From positions 62,001 to 126,000 of the forward strand of contig JADJQF010000004.1 of the NCBI GenBank assembly GCA_016712885.1: 64,000 bases of DNA, written 5' to 3'. Positions 8,829 through 17,395 of the stretch are shown here, in pieces. This DNA is from Candidatus Flexicrinis proximus (GTDB lineage Bacteria > Chloroflexota > Anaerolineae > Aggregatilineales > Phototrophicaceae). The stretch's first letter is position 1. Every line of letters begins with the position of its first letter. The translations under genes were made by a program, and so were the position numbers. Under the pieces are notes generated by a model. The model did not search any database. It had not been told where the DNA came from and saw only the letters and a program-made list of their open reading frames with translations.

Positions 8829-9221
8829 ATGTCTACGTGTACTGCAACTCTGGTCCATGGTTTTCCCGCTGCAAAGCTCTGGTGGGCGCATCACGTCAAT
8901 CATCACGATGTCAAACCGGCGTTCGAGGCGCTCAACCAGCTCATCAACGAGTCGCCCGTCCCGATGTACGTCCTGGTCGATCTCAGCCAACAGCCGGATC
9001 TCCCCGTGATCGAAACCATCCATAACGCCCTCAGCGGCCCGTTCCGGAATCCCAGACTGGTCGAATGGCTGGTGGTCGGGTCTTCGTCGCTGGCGAAGAT
9101 CATCGGCCGCAGCCTCTCGACGCTGTCGTTTCGCAACAACATCAAGTGGTTCGAGAGCGAAGCCGCCGCCCTCACCTATCTCGAACGAGTCAATGCCATG
9201 AGGCAGCAGCAGGACGCCTAG
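8829..9221 (+). CDS. Small STAS/SpoIIAA-like protein
   Basis: This is a 130-residue soluble protein with no signal peptide. The pattern is strand, helix (A-F-E-A-L-N-Q-L-I), strand with VLVDLSQ, helix with NAL, strand with LVVGSSS, and a final helix. This matches a SpoIIAA/STAS-like alpha-beta fold. It aligns loosely with the two tandem genes at 41345 and 41788. These share the W...F..A...N.LI helix, the D-L-S strand end, the NA helix and the VV..S strand. STAS-like domains often relay signals by protein binding; the partner is unknown here. No strong ribosome site precedes the ATG. It stands alone between a promoter and a secreted SH3 protein. Confidence 0.7.
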   Translation: MSTCTATLVHGFPAAKLWWAHHVNHHDVKPAFEALNQLINESPVPMYVLVDLSQQPDLPVIETIHNALSGPFRNPRLVEWLVVGSSSLAKIIGRSLSTLSFRNNIKWFESEAAALTYLERVNAMRQQQDA

Positions 9222-9335
9222 CGCGTAGAGTAACAAGCGGCGGCCCGGCGCCTGTGCGTATCTTTCCCGACAGCCGTGGGGAGCTATTCCGGCTATACTA
9301 GAGACATCTATCCTTCCCACAACGCGAGAAGACCG

Positions 9336-11003
9336 ATGACCCCACTGTTGATACTGCTGGCACTATTTGCTGCGTATTTTGCTCCGGCTGCGGCGCAGGG
9401 CGACTGCGCGACTCCACGGCTCGAGATCGGCGGGCAGGCCCGGGTTACGCCGGGGGCTCCTAACCGTGTGCGCGATGCAGCTTCAACCTCAGGCAACCTG
9501 ATCGGCGAAATCCCCGGCGGCGCGACCTTCGATGTCCTCGATGGCCCGTTCTGCGACGGCGGCCTTCTGTGGTGGCAGGTTTCCTACGGCGAATTGACCG
9601 GCTTTACCGCCGAAGGGAACCGCGATACCTACTTTGTGGAGCCGGTATCCGCCAATCAGGCGACCGCGATTCCCGCCTCCGATCCCGCGGGCTGCCCTTT
9701 CGAGTCGCGCTTGAGGGCAGGCGGCCTCGCCTATGTCAACAGTACCACGCCTCTGCGGATGCGCGATCAGCCCTCGACGCAGGGCCGGGAGATTCGCCAG
9801 ATCCAGAATGATCAGGCCATGCAGGTGCTTGAGGGGCCGGTGTGCGCCGAAGGATATGCGTGGTGGCAGGTGACCTATAAGGAAGCAACGGGCTGGACGG
9901 TCGAAGGCAGCGCCGACGGATTCTTCCTCGACCCGCTGGAACCGACGGCCACCCCGCCCCCGACAAGTACCCCGATTCCGGCCGCCACGGCGGTTCCGAC
10001 GATGACCCCGACGCCGCGCCCGCCCTCGCTCGAATACGTGCTCGATCTGGATTGGTCGTCGGATGGCGAGATGATCGTCGTGCGCGATGCCCTGGGCATT
10101 GCGACCTTCGACACGTCGGACTTCGGCGCTGAAGGCGTGCGCGTCCTGGACAGCGTGTCTACCGATTGGAGCGAAATCGCCCTCGACCCTGCGAACGAAG
10201 GGGGCTTGTATCTGATCTCTTATAACACCGTCGGCTACATCGAGATCGGGTCGGACGAAATCGCCTACCTCTCGTATGCCGATACGCTCTCGGACTTCAC
10301 GCTTACGGCCGATGGCCTGTTCTATGGCTTTATCGGGCAGTATGAAAGCGGCACCAAGTCCGCTGAGCTCTATGCGGGGCGCACCGGATCGGAAGAGGTG
10401 CTTTCTGTGTACGGGATGTTCGATTGGGATATGCCGTACGCACTCGCCCTAAGCCCGGATGGCTCGATGCTGGCTTTGTGGCAGAGCGATGTTCCCTTCG
10501 AGGGGCATACCGATGGCATTCAAGTCTGGCCGGCTGACGGTCACTCAGACATCTCGTTCGTCACCTTCCTGGAACGGCCCATCGAGGGACTCGCGGAGAC
10601 CGATAATCTGCTCTTCGCCCACGACTCGAGCTTTCTCATTTCGCGGTCCCCGCGTGGCGACCTCGAACGCTGGCTGCCTGATGGCGAACGTGCCGCGGCC
10701 TTTATCCGTGCTAAAGGCGACAGCGGGGCCAGAACCTACGATCTTGCTCTGAGCCCGGACAACCAGCGTCTTGCCGTGACCGAAGTCGACAACGATTCGT
10801 CGCGCCCGGCTCTGCGTGTCTACAACACGGAGTCGCTGACTCAGGTCGGCGCCTACGGCAGCGAGATCAACGCAGCCGGCATTCGCGGCCTGGCCTACAG
10901 CCCGGACGGTAAGCACATCGCGGTCGGCGTGGACAACGCTGTGCATATCCTCGATGCCGGCACACTCGAACTGGTGGCGGTGCTGGAGTGGACCACGCCG
11001 TAA
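9336..11003 (+). CDS. Secreted protein: two SH3b domains plus beta-propeller
   Basis: This is a 555-residue exported protein. The signal peptide is residues 1-21, ending APAAAQ. Two bacterial SH3 (SH3b) domains follow at about 25-105 and 110-205. Both have the R-x-R-D-x-A/P-S-T core and a WWQV(S/T)Y strand. A Pro/Thr-rich linker spans about 208-230, and a WD40/TolB-like propeller runs from about 235 to 555 with LSPDGSMLAL- and YSPDGKHIAV-type blades. SH3b domains commonly bind cell-wall peptides or proteins, so the protein is probably anchored at the envelope with a propeller scaffold. The ATG at 9336 is chosen for the signal peptide and GAGAAG upstream. Confidence 0.85.
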   Translation: MTPLLILLALFAAYFAPAAAQGDCATPRLEIGGQARVTPGAPNRVRDAASTSGNLIGEIPGGATFDVLDGPFCDGGLLWWQVSYGELTGFTAEGNRDTYFVEPVSANQATAIPASDPAGCPFESRLRAGGLAYVNSTTPLRMRDQPSTQGREIRQIQNDQAMQVLEGPVCAEGYAWWQVTYKEATGWTVEGSADGFFLDPLEPTATPPPTSTPIPAATAVPTMTPTPRPPSLEYVLDLDWSSDGEMIVVRDALGIATFDTSDFGAEGVRVLDSVSTDWSEIALDPANEGGLYLISYNTVGYIEIGSDEIAYLSYADTLSDFTLTADGLFYGFIGQYESGTKSAELYAGRTGSEEVLSVYGMFDWDMPYALALSPDGSMLALWQSDVPFEGHTDGIQVWPADGHSDISFVTFLERPIEGLAETDNLLFAHDSSFLISRSPRGDLERWLPDGERAAAFIRAKGDSGARTYDLALSPDNQRLAVTEVDNDSSRPALRVYNTESLTQVGAYGSEINAAGIRGLAYSPDGKHIAVGVDNAVHILDAGTLELVAVLEWTTP

Positions 11004-11078
11004 ACGCGGCGCGTCCACGCCTCCGCGAGGGACTTGCGCCGCTCGACCCCTCCAACGAAAGCGCGTAACACATTCCAG
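11004..11078 (-). repeat. Dispersed multi-hairpin element, copy 3 (shortened)
   Basis: This 75-bp remnant starts at the base after the stop of the secreted SH3b-propeller gene. It keeps the CGCCTCCGCGAGGGACTTGC core and the terminal AAAGCGCGTAACAC end. The variable stem and the two hairpins at the 5' side are lost. Confidence 0.7.
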
Positions 11079-11091
11079 ATCATTGGATGAA

Positions 11092-11124
11092 AACCAGGAC
11101 GGCCTCACTTTCGAGGCCGTCCTG
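11092..11124 (-). terminator. Terminator between convergent genes
   Basis: A perfect 12-bp stem CAGGACGGCCTC / GAGGCCGTCCTG (11095-11124) has a six-base loop. On the minus strand it is followed by a T-rich tail (GGTTTTC). It therefore best serves the gene that ends at 11182. Confidence 0.75.
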
Positions 11125-11181
11125 CGTAGATGAGTGCGCGGGGTACAAGCCGCCACGCATCGTGTTTGCAGGTCCCGGCGG

Positions 11182-12450
11182 TTAGTCGTTCCGGCCTTTG
11201 GGGTCGGTCGGCCGGGTGGGATCGGCGGGTTCGGTGGGCCGGGTGGGGTCGGTCGGGCGTTCCGGGCGCGGGGTTGGCGTCGAGACGATGACCGGCTGCT
11301 GGATGACGACCGGAGGCTGCTCGGCGGCCGGGGTCTCTTCAGCCGCGGGCAGACGCACCTTTTGGATGGCGGGCACCAGCAGCGCGACGGGCTGAGCGCC
11401 TGAGGTCTTGGACTTACGCGCGTTCCGCATGATCGACGGGATCGCGACCCCGGCAGTCGTTTCGGCTGGCGGCGCGAACTCGGCGATGAAGCCGCCCTGC
11501 ATCGTCGGCCACCACAGCGTGCCGCCGGCACATTCCGGCGTTCCGGCCAGCTGGCGCACATCGCCAGGGTTAAAGCGGCCGATGATGTCACCATTGGGCG
11601 TGCTGCGAACGTTCATTGCGCCGCGGGCAGGCGTAACGTCCAGCCCGGCGTATAGGAAGGTGGCGCCGCCGGTATCGCCGCACGGGTCAAGCGTCAGCGG
11701 ATCGAACGCCGTGACGGCCGGGTGGATCAGGCGGTAGTCGATCTTGAGGTGGGTATCGCCGCCGACCACCGCGCGGACGGACTCGGCCAGCCAGACCCCG
11801 CTGAGTCCCGCTTCCGGCAGATTGCCCTTCCACCAGGTCATGACAATGGTGACCGCTTCGCCGTAGCTGTTGAGGCCGTGGCGCGTCGTGCAGATCGGAC
11901 CGCTGGTGATTTCCACGGCCATGTCTTCGGTCAACGGCGTCTCGATGAAGCCGTCTTCCATCTGTTCTTCGATGGGCAGGCCGCCGAGCGACTCGGGGAT
12001 GACAAAGCTGGGATGCCCCCAGGGGGTCGAAATCCAGTGCGGCGTGACGGGGTTCTGCAAGGTGTTTGGACGGGCGGCATGGGTAATGAACCCGAGCTTT
12101 TCCTGGGCTTCGTCCGGCGTGAGCGTCAGGCTGATGTAGCTGACCGTGCCGTAGACGACCGATGGCTGGCCGACCGCGAGTTCGCGGTCCGGCGCATCGG
12201 CGCACGAGGCTTCCGGGTTGAGCAGTTCGAGCGGCGCAGGCGGGATGGTCTCTTCGACAATCTCGGTTCCGTCTCCGTTGATGTCGCCGACCGCGATGTT
12301 GACGCCGCCCTGGGCGACCAGCGGGCCGCCGCCGTTGCCGGCGCCGGTGATGATATCCGGCGCGCTGGTCTGAGCGAGCGCGGGGAGGGTGAACAGTGCG
12401 GACAGGGCGAGTGTAGCGAGCGTGCGTTTGACCGTGATGGAAATGTTCAT
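11182..12450 (-). CDS. Secreted SH3b-containing protein with Pro/Thr tail
   Basis: This is a 422-residue exported protein with a signal peptide ending LPALAQ near residue 27. An FG-GAP-like calcium motif (VGDINGDGTE) comes soon after. A beta-rich central region follows, then an SH3b-type domain around residues 270-330 (MNVRSTPNGDIIG, GGTLWWPTM). The C-terminus is a low-complexity tail with repeated DPTRPT units (11185-11262), a likely wall-spanning or stalk segment. It has no catalytic motif. It lies downstream of the similar gene at 12790 on the same strand, and the two may be one surface-protein cluster. The role is unknown. Confidence 0.75.
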   Translation of the reverse strand: MNISITVKRTLATLALSALFTLPALAQTSAPDIITGAGNGGGPLVAQGGVNIAVGDINGDGTEIVEETIPPAPLELLNPEASCADAPDRELAVGQPSVVYGTVSYISLTLTPDEAQEKLGFITHAARPNTLQNPVTPHWISTPWGHPSFVIPESLGGLPIEEQMEDGFIETPLTEDMAVEITSGPICTTRHGLNSYGEAVTIVMTWWKGNLPEAGLSGVWLAESVRAVVGGDTHLKIDYRLIHPAVTAFDPLTLDPCGDTGGATFLYAGLDVTPARGAMNVRSTPNGDIIGRFNPGDVRQLAGTPECAGGTLWWPTMQGGFIAEFAPPAETTAGVAIPSIMRNARKSKTSGAQPVALLVPAIQKVRLPAAEETPAAEQPPVVIQQPVIVSTPTPRPERPTDPTRPTEPADPTRPTDPKGRND

Positions 12451-12574
12451 TGCGACGTGCTCCTTGTGATTTGATTTGTCTTACTTCGGTTTATGTGGGG
12501 TAGGAAGGGGCAGGCGGTCGTGCTGCCTGCGAGGGTGGTGTGGGGGCATGGCCCCCACCTAGAAGCTGTTATTC

Positions 12575-12790
12575 ACGTCAGTTAAGGCTGGTTTTCCGGG
12601 GTTCCACCCCGAACCCCGGCAGGAGATGGCTCTCCTGCACCTCTCATATTGCCGATTTTGTGCGGCTCTGCCGCTCAAAATCGCCCTTGAGGGGTCAGGG
12701 GGTGCAAACCCCTTACCTTCGGTGGCCTTCAGCTGCGAAGGTTTGGAGGCAGCGCCTCCAAAAACAGGCGGTCTATCCCATAACTGACGT
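12575..12790 (+). repeat. Dispersed multi-hairpin element, copy 4, with 10-bp terminal inverted repeats
   Basis: This is the longest copy, 216 bp. It is bounded by perfect inverted repeats ACGTCAGTTA (12575-12584) and TAACTGACGT (12781-12790). Inside are hairpins CCGGGGTT/AACCCCGG (12596-12619), CAGGAGA/TCTCCTG, a variable stem CGATTTTGTGCGGC/GCCGCTCAAAATCG (12653-12683) and a GCAA-capped stem (12699-12712). An extra ACCTTCG/CGAAGGT arm and GGAGGCAGCGCCTCC follow. The right end overlaps the stop codon of the neighbouring gene. A separate GTGGGGGC/GCCCCCAC hairpin sits just before it at 12540. Confidence 0.85.
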
Positions 12791-14499
12791 TAGTTATTTA
12801 CGGCGCGAGGTAGACCCTGGCGCAGAAAATACGATTGCTGCGTTCCCTCTGATACCCAACCGGTGATCGCCTGGCCGTTGAGGGTCGTGCTCACGCGCCA
12901 CATCCGGTAGCCGTCGAGGCAGGTTGGCCCGTCGATGATGTCGACGACGGTGCGCGCCGGCAGCTGGTGCGAGGGGAACGCATCGCTCAGGTTAGTCCGG
13001 AGCGCCAGCGTGCCGCCCAGGTCAGCCACGTAGGCCTTGTCGTTGAGGGCGAGCTTCTTTTCCGGGGCCAGCAGGCAGACCTGCTCCGGCTGCGGGATGG
13101 GGTTCTGAGCGCGCGGCGGATTGGTCGGGGTCGCCAGCGGAGCGCGGGGCAGCGGCGTTTCGGTCGCCAGCGGAGCGCGTGCGGGCTGGGTATTGGTCGG
13201 CTGCGTGTCGAAGTTGCCGGTGCCGCCGATGGTGACCGGCGTGACCTGCGGGGCAATGTCGTCGGCGCCGGCCACGGTGTCGATCCCGCCGGCGACGCTG
13301 GCCAGGGTGAAGGCAGTGGCCGCCGGTGTCGTGTAGACCACGTTGAACTCGGTCCCCGGCGCGTAGACGGTCGTGCCGAACACCGCCGAGAAGCCTTCCA
13401 GATTGAGGTCGGTCTGGTGCATCAGCGTCCACAGGGCGTTGTCCAGCGCCAGGAAACCATCGGGCGTGTGGTACAGCGCGGCGATATTCGGCCCCAGCGG
13501 CAGCGCATTCTGCCCATCGGCGGTCATCACGACGCGGTGCGGCTGCATCACGCCGTTATTGAGCCGGTAGCCGATCCATTCGCCGTTCTTCAACCACACG
13601 GGCTGGCGGGTGTTCGCGCCGTACTGCGTGAAGACCGCGGCGGGAAGCTGTTGGGACGACTGCTGCACTCGGATGCTGTTGGCAGCGCTGCCGATGTCGG
13701 CCTGGCCTTGCGCGTCGTCGAACCAGGCAAGGACGGTCTGGCCGGTCATCGGCTGGATATCGAAGCCGGCGCGAGGATTGTAGGGGAAAGCATCGGCGAC
13801 TACCGGCTGGGCAGGGACGATGCCGTTGGTTGCCGGGAACCACTTGAAGGACGGGAAGAGCGACATGGTTTCCGAGGCGCTGTCCCAGATCTGAAAGCGC
13901 ACTTCGGTGCTGCCGCTGCCTTCGTCGACGTTGAACTGGACGATCGACGGCTGCCACGAAGGATCGGTGATGAAATTCGCCGGGGTGTTGGGCGAGGTGC
14001 GCGTCAGTTGATCGACGGCGTTGCCGCTGGCGATCTCGAACACGATCAGCCGCCAGTCGCCGGTCTGCGCGTTCTTGAGCGCCGCGACGGCGTGGGTCGA
14101 GCTTTCGGTAAAAGCGTAACGGCCGGGGTTGAGGAAGGTCTCAAAGGCATCCGCCGTGTGAGTCCTGATGAACTGGCCGACCGCCAGATCGTAAAAACCA
14201 ATCCCTTCGCGGCCGTTGGTAAGAACTGCCGTGATGACCAGCGTGCGCCCGTTGGGCGAAACCGTGACTCGTGCGTTCGAGCCGTCGATGGCTTCTTCCG
14301 GCAGGCGCGGCCGCTCGATGCTGGCCTGTTCGCCGCCCGCGTTGATCCAGTGCAGCGTATTGGATGCGCGGTTCCATGCCACGGCGTACCAGCCTGAGGC
14401 CGGAAGCGCGGCCGGCGCGGCGTGTACCACCCCGCCGAACAGGCCGATCGTCAGCGCGAGCAGTGCGGATAGGAGTTTCAGGAATTGTGTCCGGTTCAT
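12790..14499 (-). CDS. Secreted beta-propeller protein with C-terminal SH3b domain
   Basis: This is a 569-residue exported protein. The signal peptide is residues 1-27, ending GVVHAA. A propeller with WNRASNTLHWINAGG- and VSPNGRTLVITAV-type blades spans about residues 35-400. A Pro/Thr linker with an 11-residue repeat (RAPLATETPLP, DNA repeats at 13129-13146 and 13162-13179) comes next. The C-terminal SH3b-like domain spans about 480-560 (ALRTNLSDAFPSHQL, GYRMWRV). It has the reverse domain order of the protein at 9336, so the same parts are reused. It is divergent from the LuxR-STAND regulator by only about 30 bases. Likely envelope-located; no enzyme motif. Confidence 0.8.
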   Translation of the reverse strand: MNRTQFLKLLSALLALTIGLFGGVVHAAPAALPASGWYAVAWNRASNTLHWINAGGEQASIERPRLPEEAIDGSNARVTVSPNGRTLVITAVLTNGREGIGFYDLAVGQFIRTHTADAFETFLNPGRYAFTESSTHAVAALKNAQTGDWRLIVFEIASGNAVDQLTRTSPNTPANFITDPSWQPSIVQFNVDEGSGSTEVRFQIWDSASETMSLFPSFKWFPATNGIVPAQPVVADAFPYNPRAGFDIQPMTGQTVLAWFDDAQGQADIGSAANSIRVQQSSQQLPAAVFTQYGANTRQPVWLKNGEWIGYRLNNGVMQPHRVVMTADGQNALPLGPNIAALYHTPDGFLALDNALWTLMHQTDLNLEGFSAVFGTTVYAPGTEFNVVYTTPAATAFTLASVAGGIDTVAGADDIAPQVTPVTIGGTGNFDTQPTNTQPARAPLATETPLPRAPLATPTNPPRAQNPIPQPEQVCLLAPEKKLALNDKAYVADLGGTLALRTNLSDAFPSHQLPARTVVDIIDGPTCLDGYRMWRVSTTLNGQAITGWVSEGTQQSYFLRQGLPRAVNN

Positions 14500-14530
14500 G
14501 GGTTAGTGCCTCTTTTGATTAGGTTTGGTA

Positions 14531-17098
14531 ATGCTTGCTAAAACCATCGTAGAGTGTTACAAGAGGGGTTGTCACCACTCTTTGGAGGGGTGGTTGGTTA
14601 AAATCGCGGATTGTGGTAAAAGCCGGTTTGATTTCGTAGAGTTTTGGAACGAATTTTTGTCACAACCGATTACAGAACTGGCCGAACGCGAAATCGAAAT
14701 CCTGCGGCACATTGCCAACGGTCTTTCCAATGGCGATATTGCCGAACGCACCGGCCTGTCCCTGCATACCATCAAGTGGTATCTCAAGCAGATTTTCAGC
14801 AAACTGTATGTGACGAACCGCACGCAGGCGGCCGCCAAAGCGCGCGAGCTTGGCCTGCTGAAAGATGTCAAGCGCACGACGACCACCATGCAGGTGGTGC
14901 CGTCGGCCATGACGCCGATTTTTGGCCGAAGTGACGAACTGGCGCGGCTCTACGCGCATCTGGTCCACCCGCCCGTGCGTCTGATCACGGTGCAGGGCGT
15001 CGGCGGCATCGGCAAGACCCGTCTGGTCAACGAAGCGGCGCATCAGGCCGCGGCGCTGTTCGGGGATGGGGTGGCCTATGTCGCGCTCGCGAACCTGAGC
15101 GCGTCGGCCAGCGTGCTGGCGGCGATTGCCCAGGCGGTGCGCGTCCCGGTCGATAATCCTGCCGCGCTGCCGCACCTGCTGCGCTCCTACCTGCGGCAGA
15201 AACACGTCCTGATCGTTCTCGACAACTTTGAACACCTCGCGGCGCAGGCCGCAGACCTCAGCGACCTGCTGGCCGCCACCCAGCACGTCAAGATGCTGGT
15301 GACATCGCGCGAGGTGCTGCATCTGCGCGGCGAGGTCGTGCTGCGGCTGGAGGGGCTGCCGGTGCCGAATCCGTCGATGGCTTCGCACAACGCCGCCTTC
15401 GACTTATTTGTCTATCGTGCACGCGCAGCGCGACCCGAGTTTACACCGGACGCGGCGGAGACTGCCGAGATCGCCGCGATCTGCCGGTTGGTCGACGGCC
15501 TGCCGCTCGCCCTCGAACTGGCGGCGGGCTGGTTCAATGTTTTCGGCGTGCGCGAAATCCGCCAGCGGATCGAAGACAGCCTGGACATGCTCACCTCGCA
15601 TGACCGCGACCGCGCCGAACGCCACCGCAGCATCCGGTCGGTCTTCGACGCGTCGCTGGCGATGCTGCCGGCCACACAACAGGAATTTCTGCTGCGCCTG
15701 TCGGTGTTTCACGACTCGTTCACCGTGGAAGCGGCGGAAGCAGTGGCCGGCGTGCCGCCCCAACTGCTCGGCGTGCTGCTCGATCAGGCGCTGGTCCAGC
15801 GCACGTCCGGCGGACGCTTCGATTTCCACACGCTGTTGCACCAGTATCTCGAACAACGGCGCCGCGACCGGCCGGAACTCGACCGCGAAGCGCGGCATCG
15901 TTACGCGGAATACTATCTGACCTTCGCGCGAACCCGCTGCGATGCGCTGTTGCAGACGGCAGACCTCCGCCTGCTGCTGGCGCTGCACGAGGAGCGCGAG
16001 CCGCTTGCCAAGGCGTGGAAGCTGGCCGTCGTCGAAGGCTACACCGACCTGCTCACAGGGGCGGCCTCGCTCAGCTACTACTACGATATGGCGACGCTCT
16101 GGCTGGAGGGCGCCCAGCTTCTCGACTATGCGCTGACGCGCATCACAGCCGGCGACCATCGGCTGCTGCGCGGACGGCTGTGTGCCGCGCGCGCGATCAA
16201 TGCCAACCGGCTGACCGATATCCCGACCTTAGCCCGCCTCGCCCAGGAGAGCTGGCCGCTGCTCAAGGATACAGCCTACGAGATCGAGGCCGCCGACGCG
16301 ATGGTGTCGTATGCGGCCGCGCTGGTCTACGGCGGCGCGCCGGAAACGGTGGTCGCACCGATCCTGGCCGACGTTGAGCTGAGCCTGAAGGCCGACGGCG
16401 GACGGAACAGGTACGCCTACATCGCCATTTCGGTGCTGACATGCTTCATCCTGCTCCGCAGCGACCCGCCGCGCGCCATCGCCGACCTCGAAGCGCTGAT
16501 GCGCGACTGGCCGCCGGAGGCGACCTGGCTGCGCGATACGGTGCGCGTACAACTGGCCGAACTGTATCTGGACGCCCAGCAGGTCGAGAAGGCGCGCGCC
16601 CTGCTCACGCTGGCCGTCGCCAGCGCGCGGGCACGTGGAGAGCTCGTCTCGTATCTGGCCGCCCTCTACGGGCTGCACATGGTGGGCGAGGAGGCGGGCG
16701 AAGTCGAGCCGCTGCTCTACGAGACCTATGACATTGCGCGGCAGGTCGGCGGCCACATCCCGTGCGTCAACGTCCTGCGCTCGATGGCGACCTACATGCT
16801 GCAGCGCCAGAAGACGACCGCCGCCTGCCGCATCTTCATCTGGACGGCGCTCGCGCTCGATTACTGGAACGAGCGCGACCTGCTCTTTGACCTGCTCCTG
16901 CAGGCCGCCGAGTCGCTGGCTGGCAAAGATGACGAGACCTCCGGCCAACTGCTTTCGATCCTGCTTGCCAGCGCGGACTGCCCGCCGCACATCCTCGAAC
17001 AGGCCGCGCAAGACCCCGGCCGACTCACGCGGCTGCAGACGCCCATCGATGGTCCGGTGGGCCTGACGCGCGCCCTCGCGGCCCTTTATCGGGGCTGA
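14531..17098 (+). CDS. LuxR-type HTH fused to STAND (NB-ARC-like) ATPase regulator
   Basis: This is an 855-residue signal-transducing transcription factor. The LuxR/GerE helix-turn-helix is at the N-terminus, about residues 45-105, with LAEREIEILRHIANGLSNG. The STAND ATPase follows, with Walker A GVGGIGKT at about 156-163 and Walker B VLIVLDNFEHL near 226. A long helical TPR-like region fills the C-terminal half. STAND proteins switch by nucleotide-dependent oligomerisation when the sensor repeats bind a ligand. In the well-known MalT type the HTH is at the C-terminus, so the order here is inverted. A TTG six bases upstream is an alternative start. The divergent secreted protein gene may be a target. 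The ligand is unknown. Confidence 0.85.
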   Translation: MLAKTIVECYKRGCHHSLEGWLVKIADCGKSRFDFVEFWNEFLSQPITELAEREIEILRHIANGLSNGDIAERTGLSLHTIKWYLKQIFSKLYVTNRTQAAAKARELGLLKDVKRTTTTMQVVPSAMTPIFGRSDELARLYAHLVHPPVRLITVQGVGGIGKTRLVNEAAHQAAALFGDGVAYVALANLSASASVLAAIAQAVRVPVDNPAALPHLLRSYLRQKHVLIVLDNFEHLAAQAADLSDLLAATQHVKMLVTSREVLHLRGEVVLRLEGLPVPNPSMASHNAAFDLFVYRARAARPEFTPDAAETAEIAAICRLVDGLPLALELAAGWFNVFGVREIRQRIEDSLDMLTSHDRDRAERHRSIRSVFDASLAMLPATQQEFLLRLSVFHDSFTVEAAEAVAGVPPQLLGVLLDQALVQRTSGGRFDFHTLLHQYLEQRRRDRPELDREARHRYAEYYLTFARTRCDALLQTADLRLLLALHEEREPLAKAWKLAVVEGYTDLLTGAASLSYYYDMATLWLEGAQLLDYALTRITAGDHRLLRGRLCAARAINANRLTDIPTLARLAQESWPLLKDTAYEIEAADAMVSYAAALVYGGAPETVVAPILADVELSLKADGGRNRYAYIAISVLTCFILLRSDPPRAIADLEALMRDWPPEATWLRDTVRVQLAELYLDAQQVEKARALLTLAVASARARGELVSYLAALYGLHMVGEEAGEVEPLLYETYDIARQVGGHIPCVNVLRSMATYMLQRQKTTAACRIFIWTALALDYWNERDLLFDLLLQAAESLAGKDDETSGQLLSILLASADCPPHILEQAAQDPGRLTRLQTPIDGPVGLTRALAALYRG

Positions 17099-17111
17099 TT
17101 CTCTACAGGCT

Positions 17112-17289
17112 GTGGTGAACTTAGTGTGTGGAGGCAGCGCCTCCACACCTCCGCGAGGGACTTGCGCCCCTCGACCCCTCATCTGCGATTTTGTAGTGCT
17201 CACGCCACAAAATTGCTGTGGGAGATATAGGAGTGAAAACGCTACCCCTGGGGTGGGGATGGGACTCCATCGAAAGTGCATAACATGCT
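17112..17289 (-). repeat. Dispersed multi-hairpin element, copy 5
   Basis: This copy begins about 15 bases after the stop of the LuxR-STAND gene. Arms visible: GGAGGCAGCGCCTCC, the GAGGG/CCCTC stem, a variable stem GCGATTTTGTAGTGC (17185-17199) with GCCACAAAATTGC (17204-17216), and the terminal CGAAAGTGCATAACA. It accounts for most of the 297-base gap before the SPFH gene. Confidence 0.8.
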
Positions 17290-17395
17290 CCAGGGCCGCG
17301 CCGCCCAGACCCCCAAAGACTGGGGTACAGAAAACTCAGAACCGGATGCGGGTGTACGCTGAATCCTGGACATCAAGCCAAAAAAGGAGGGCAGC

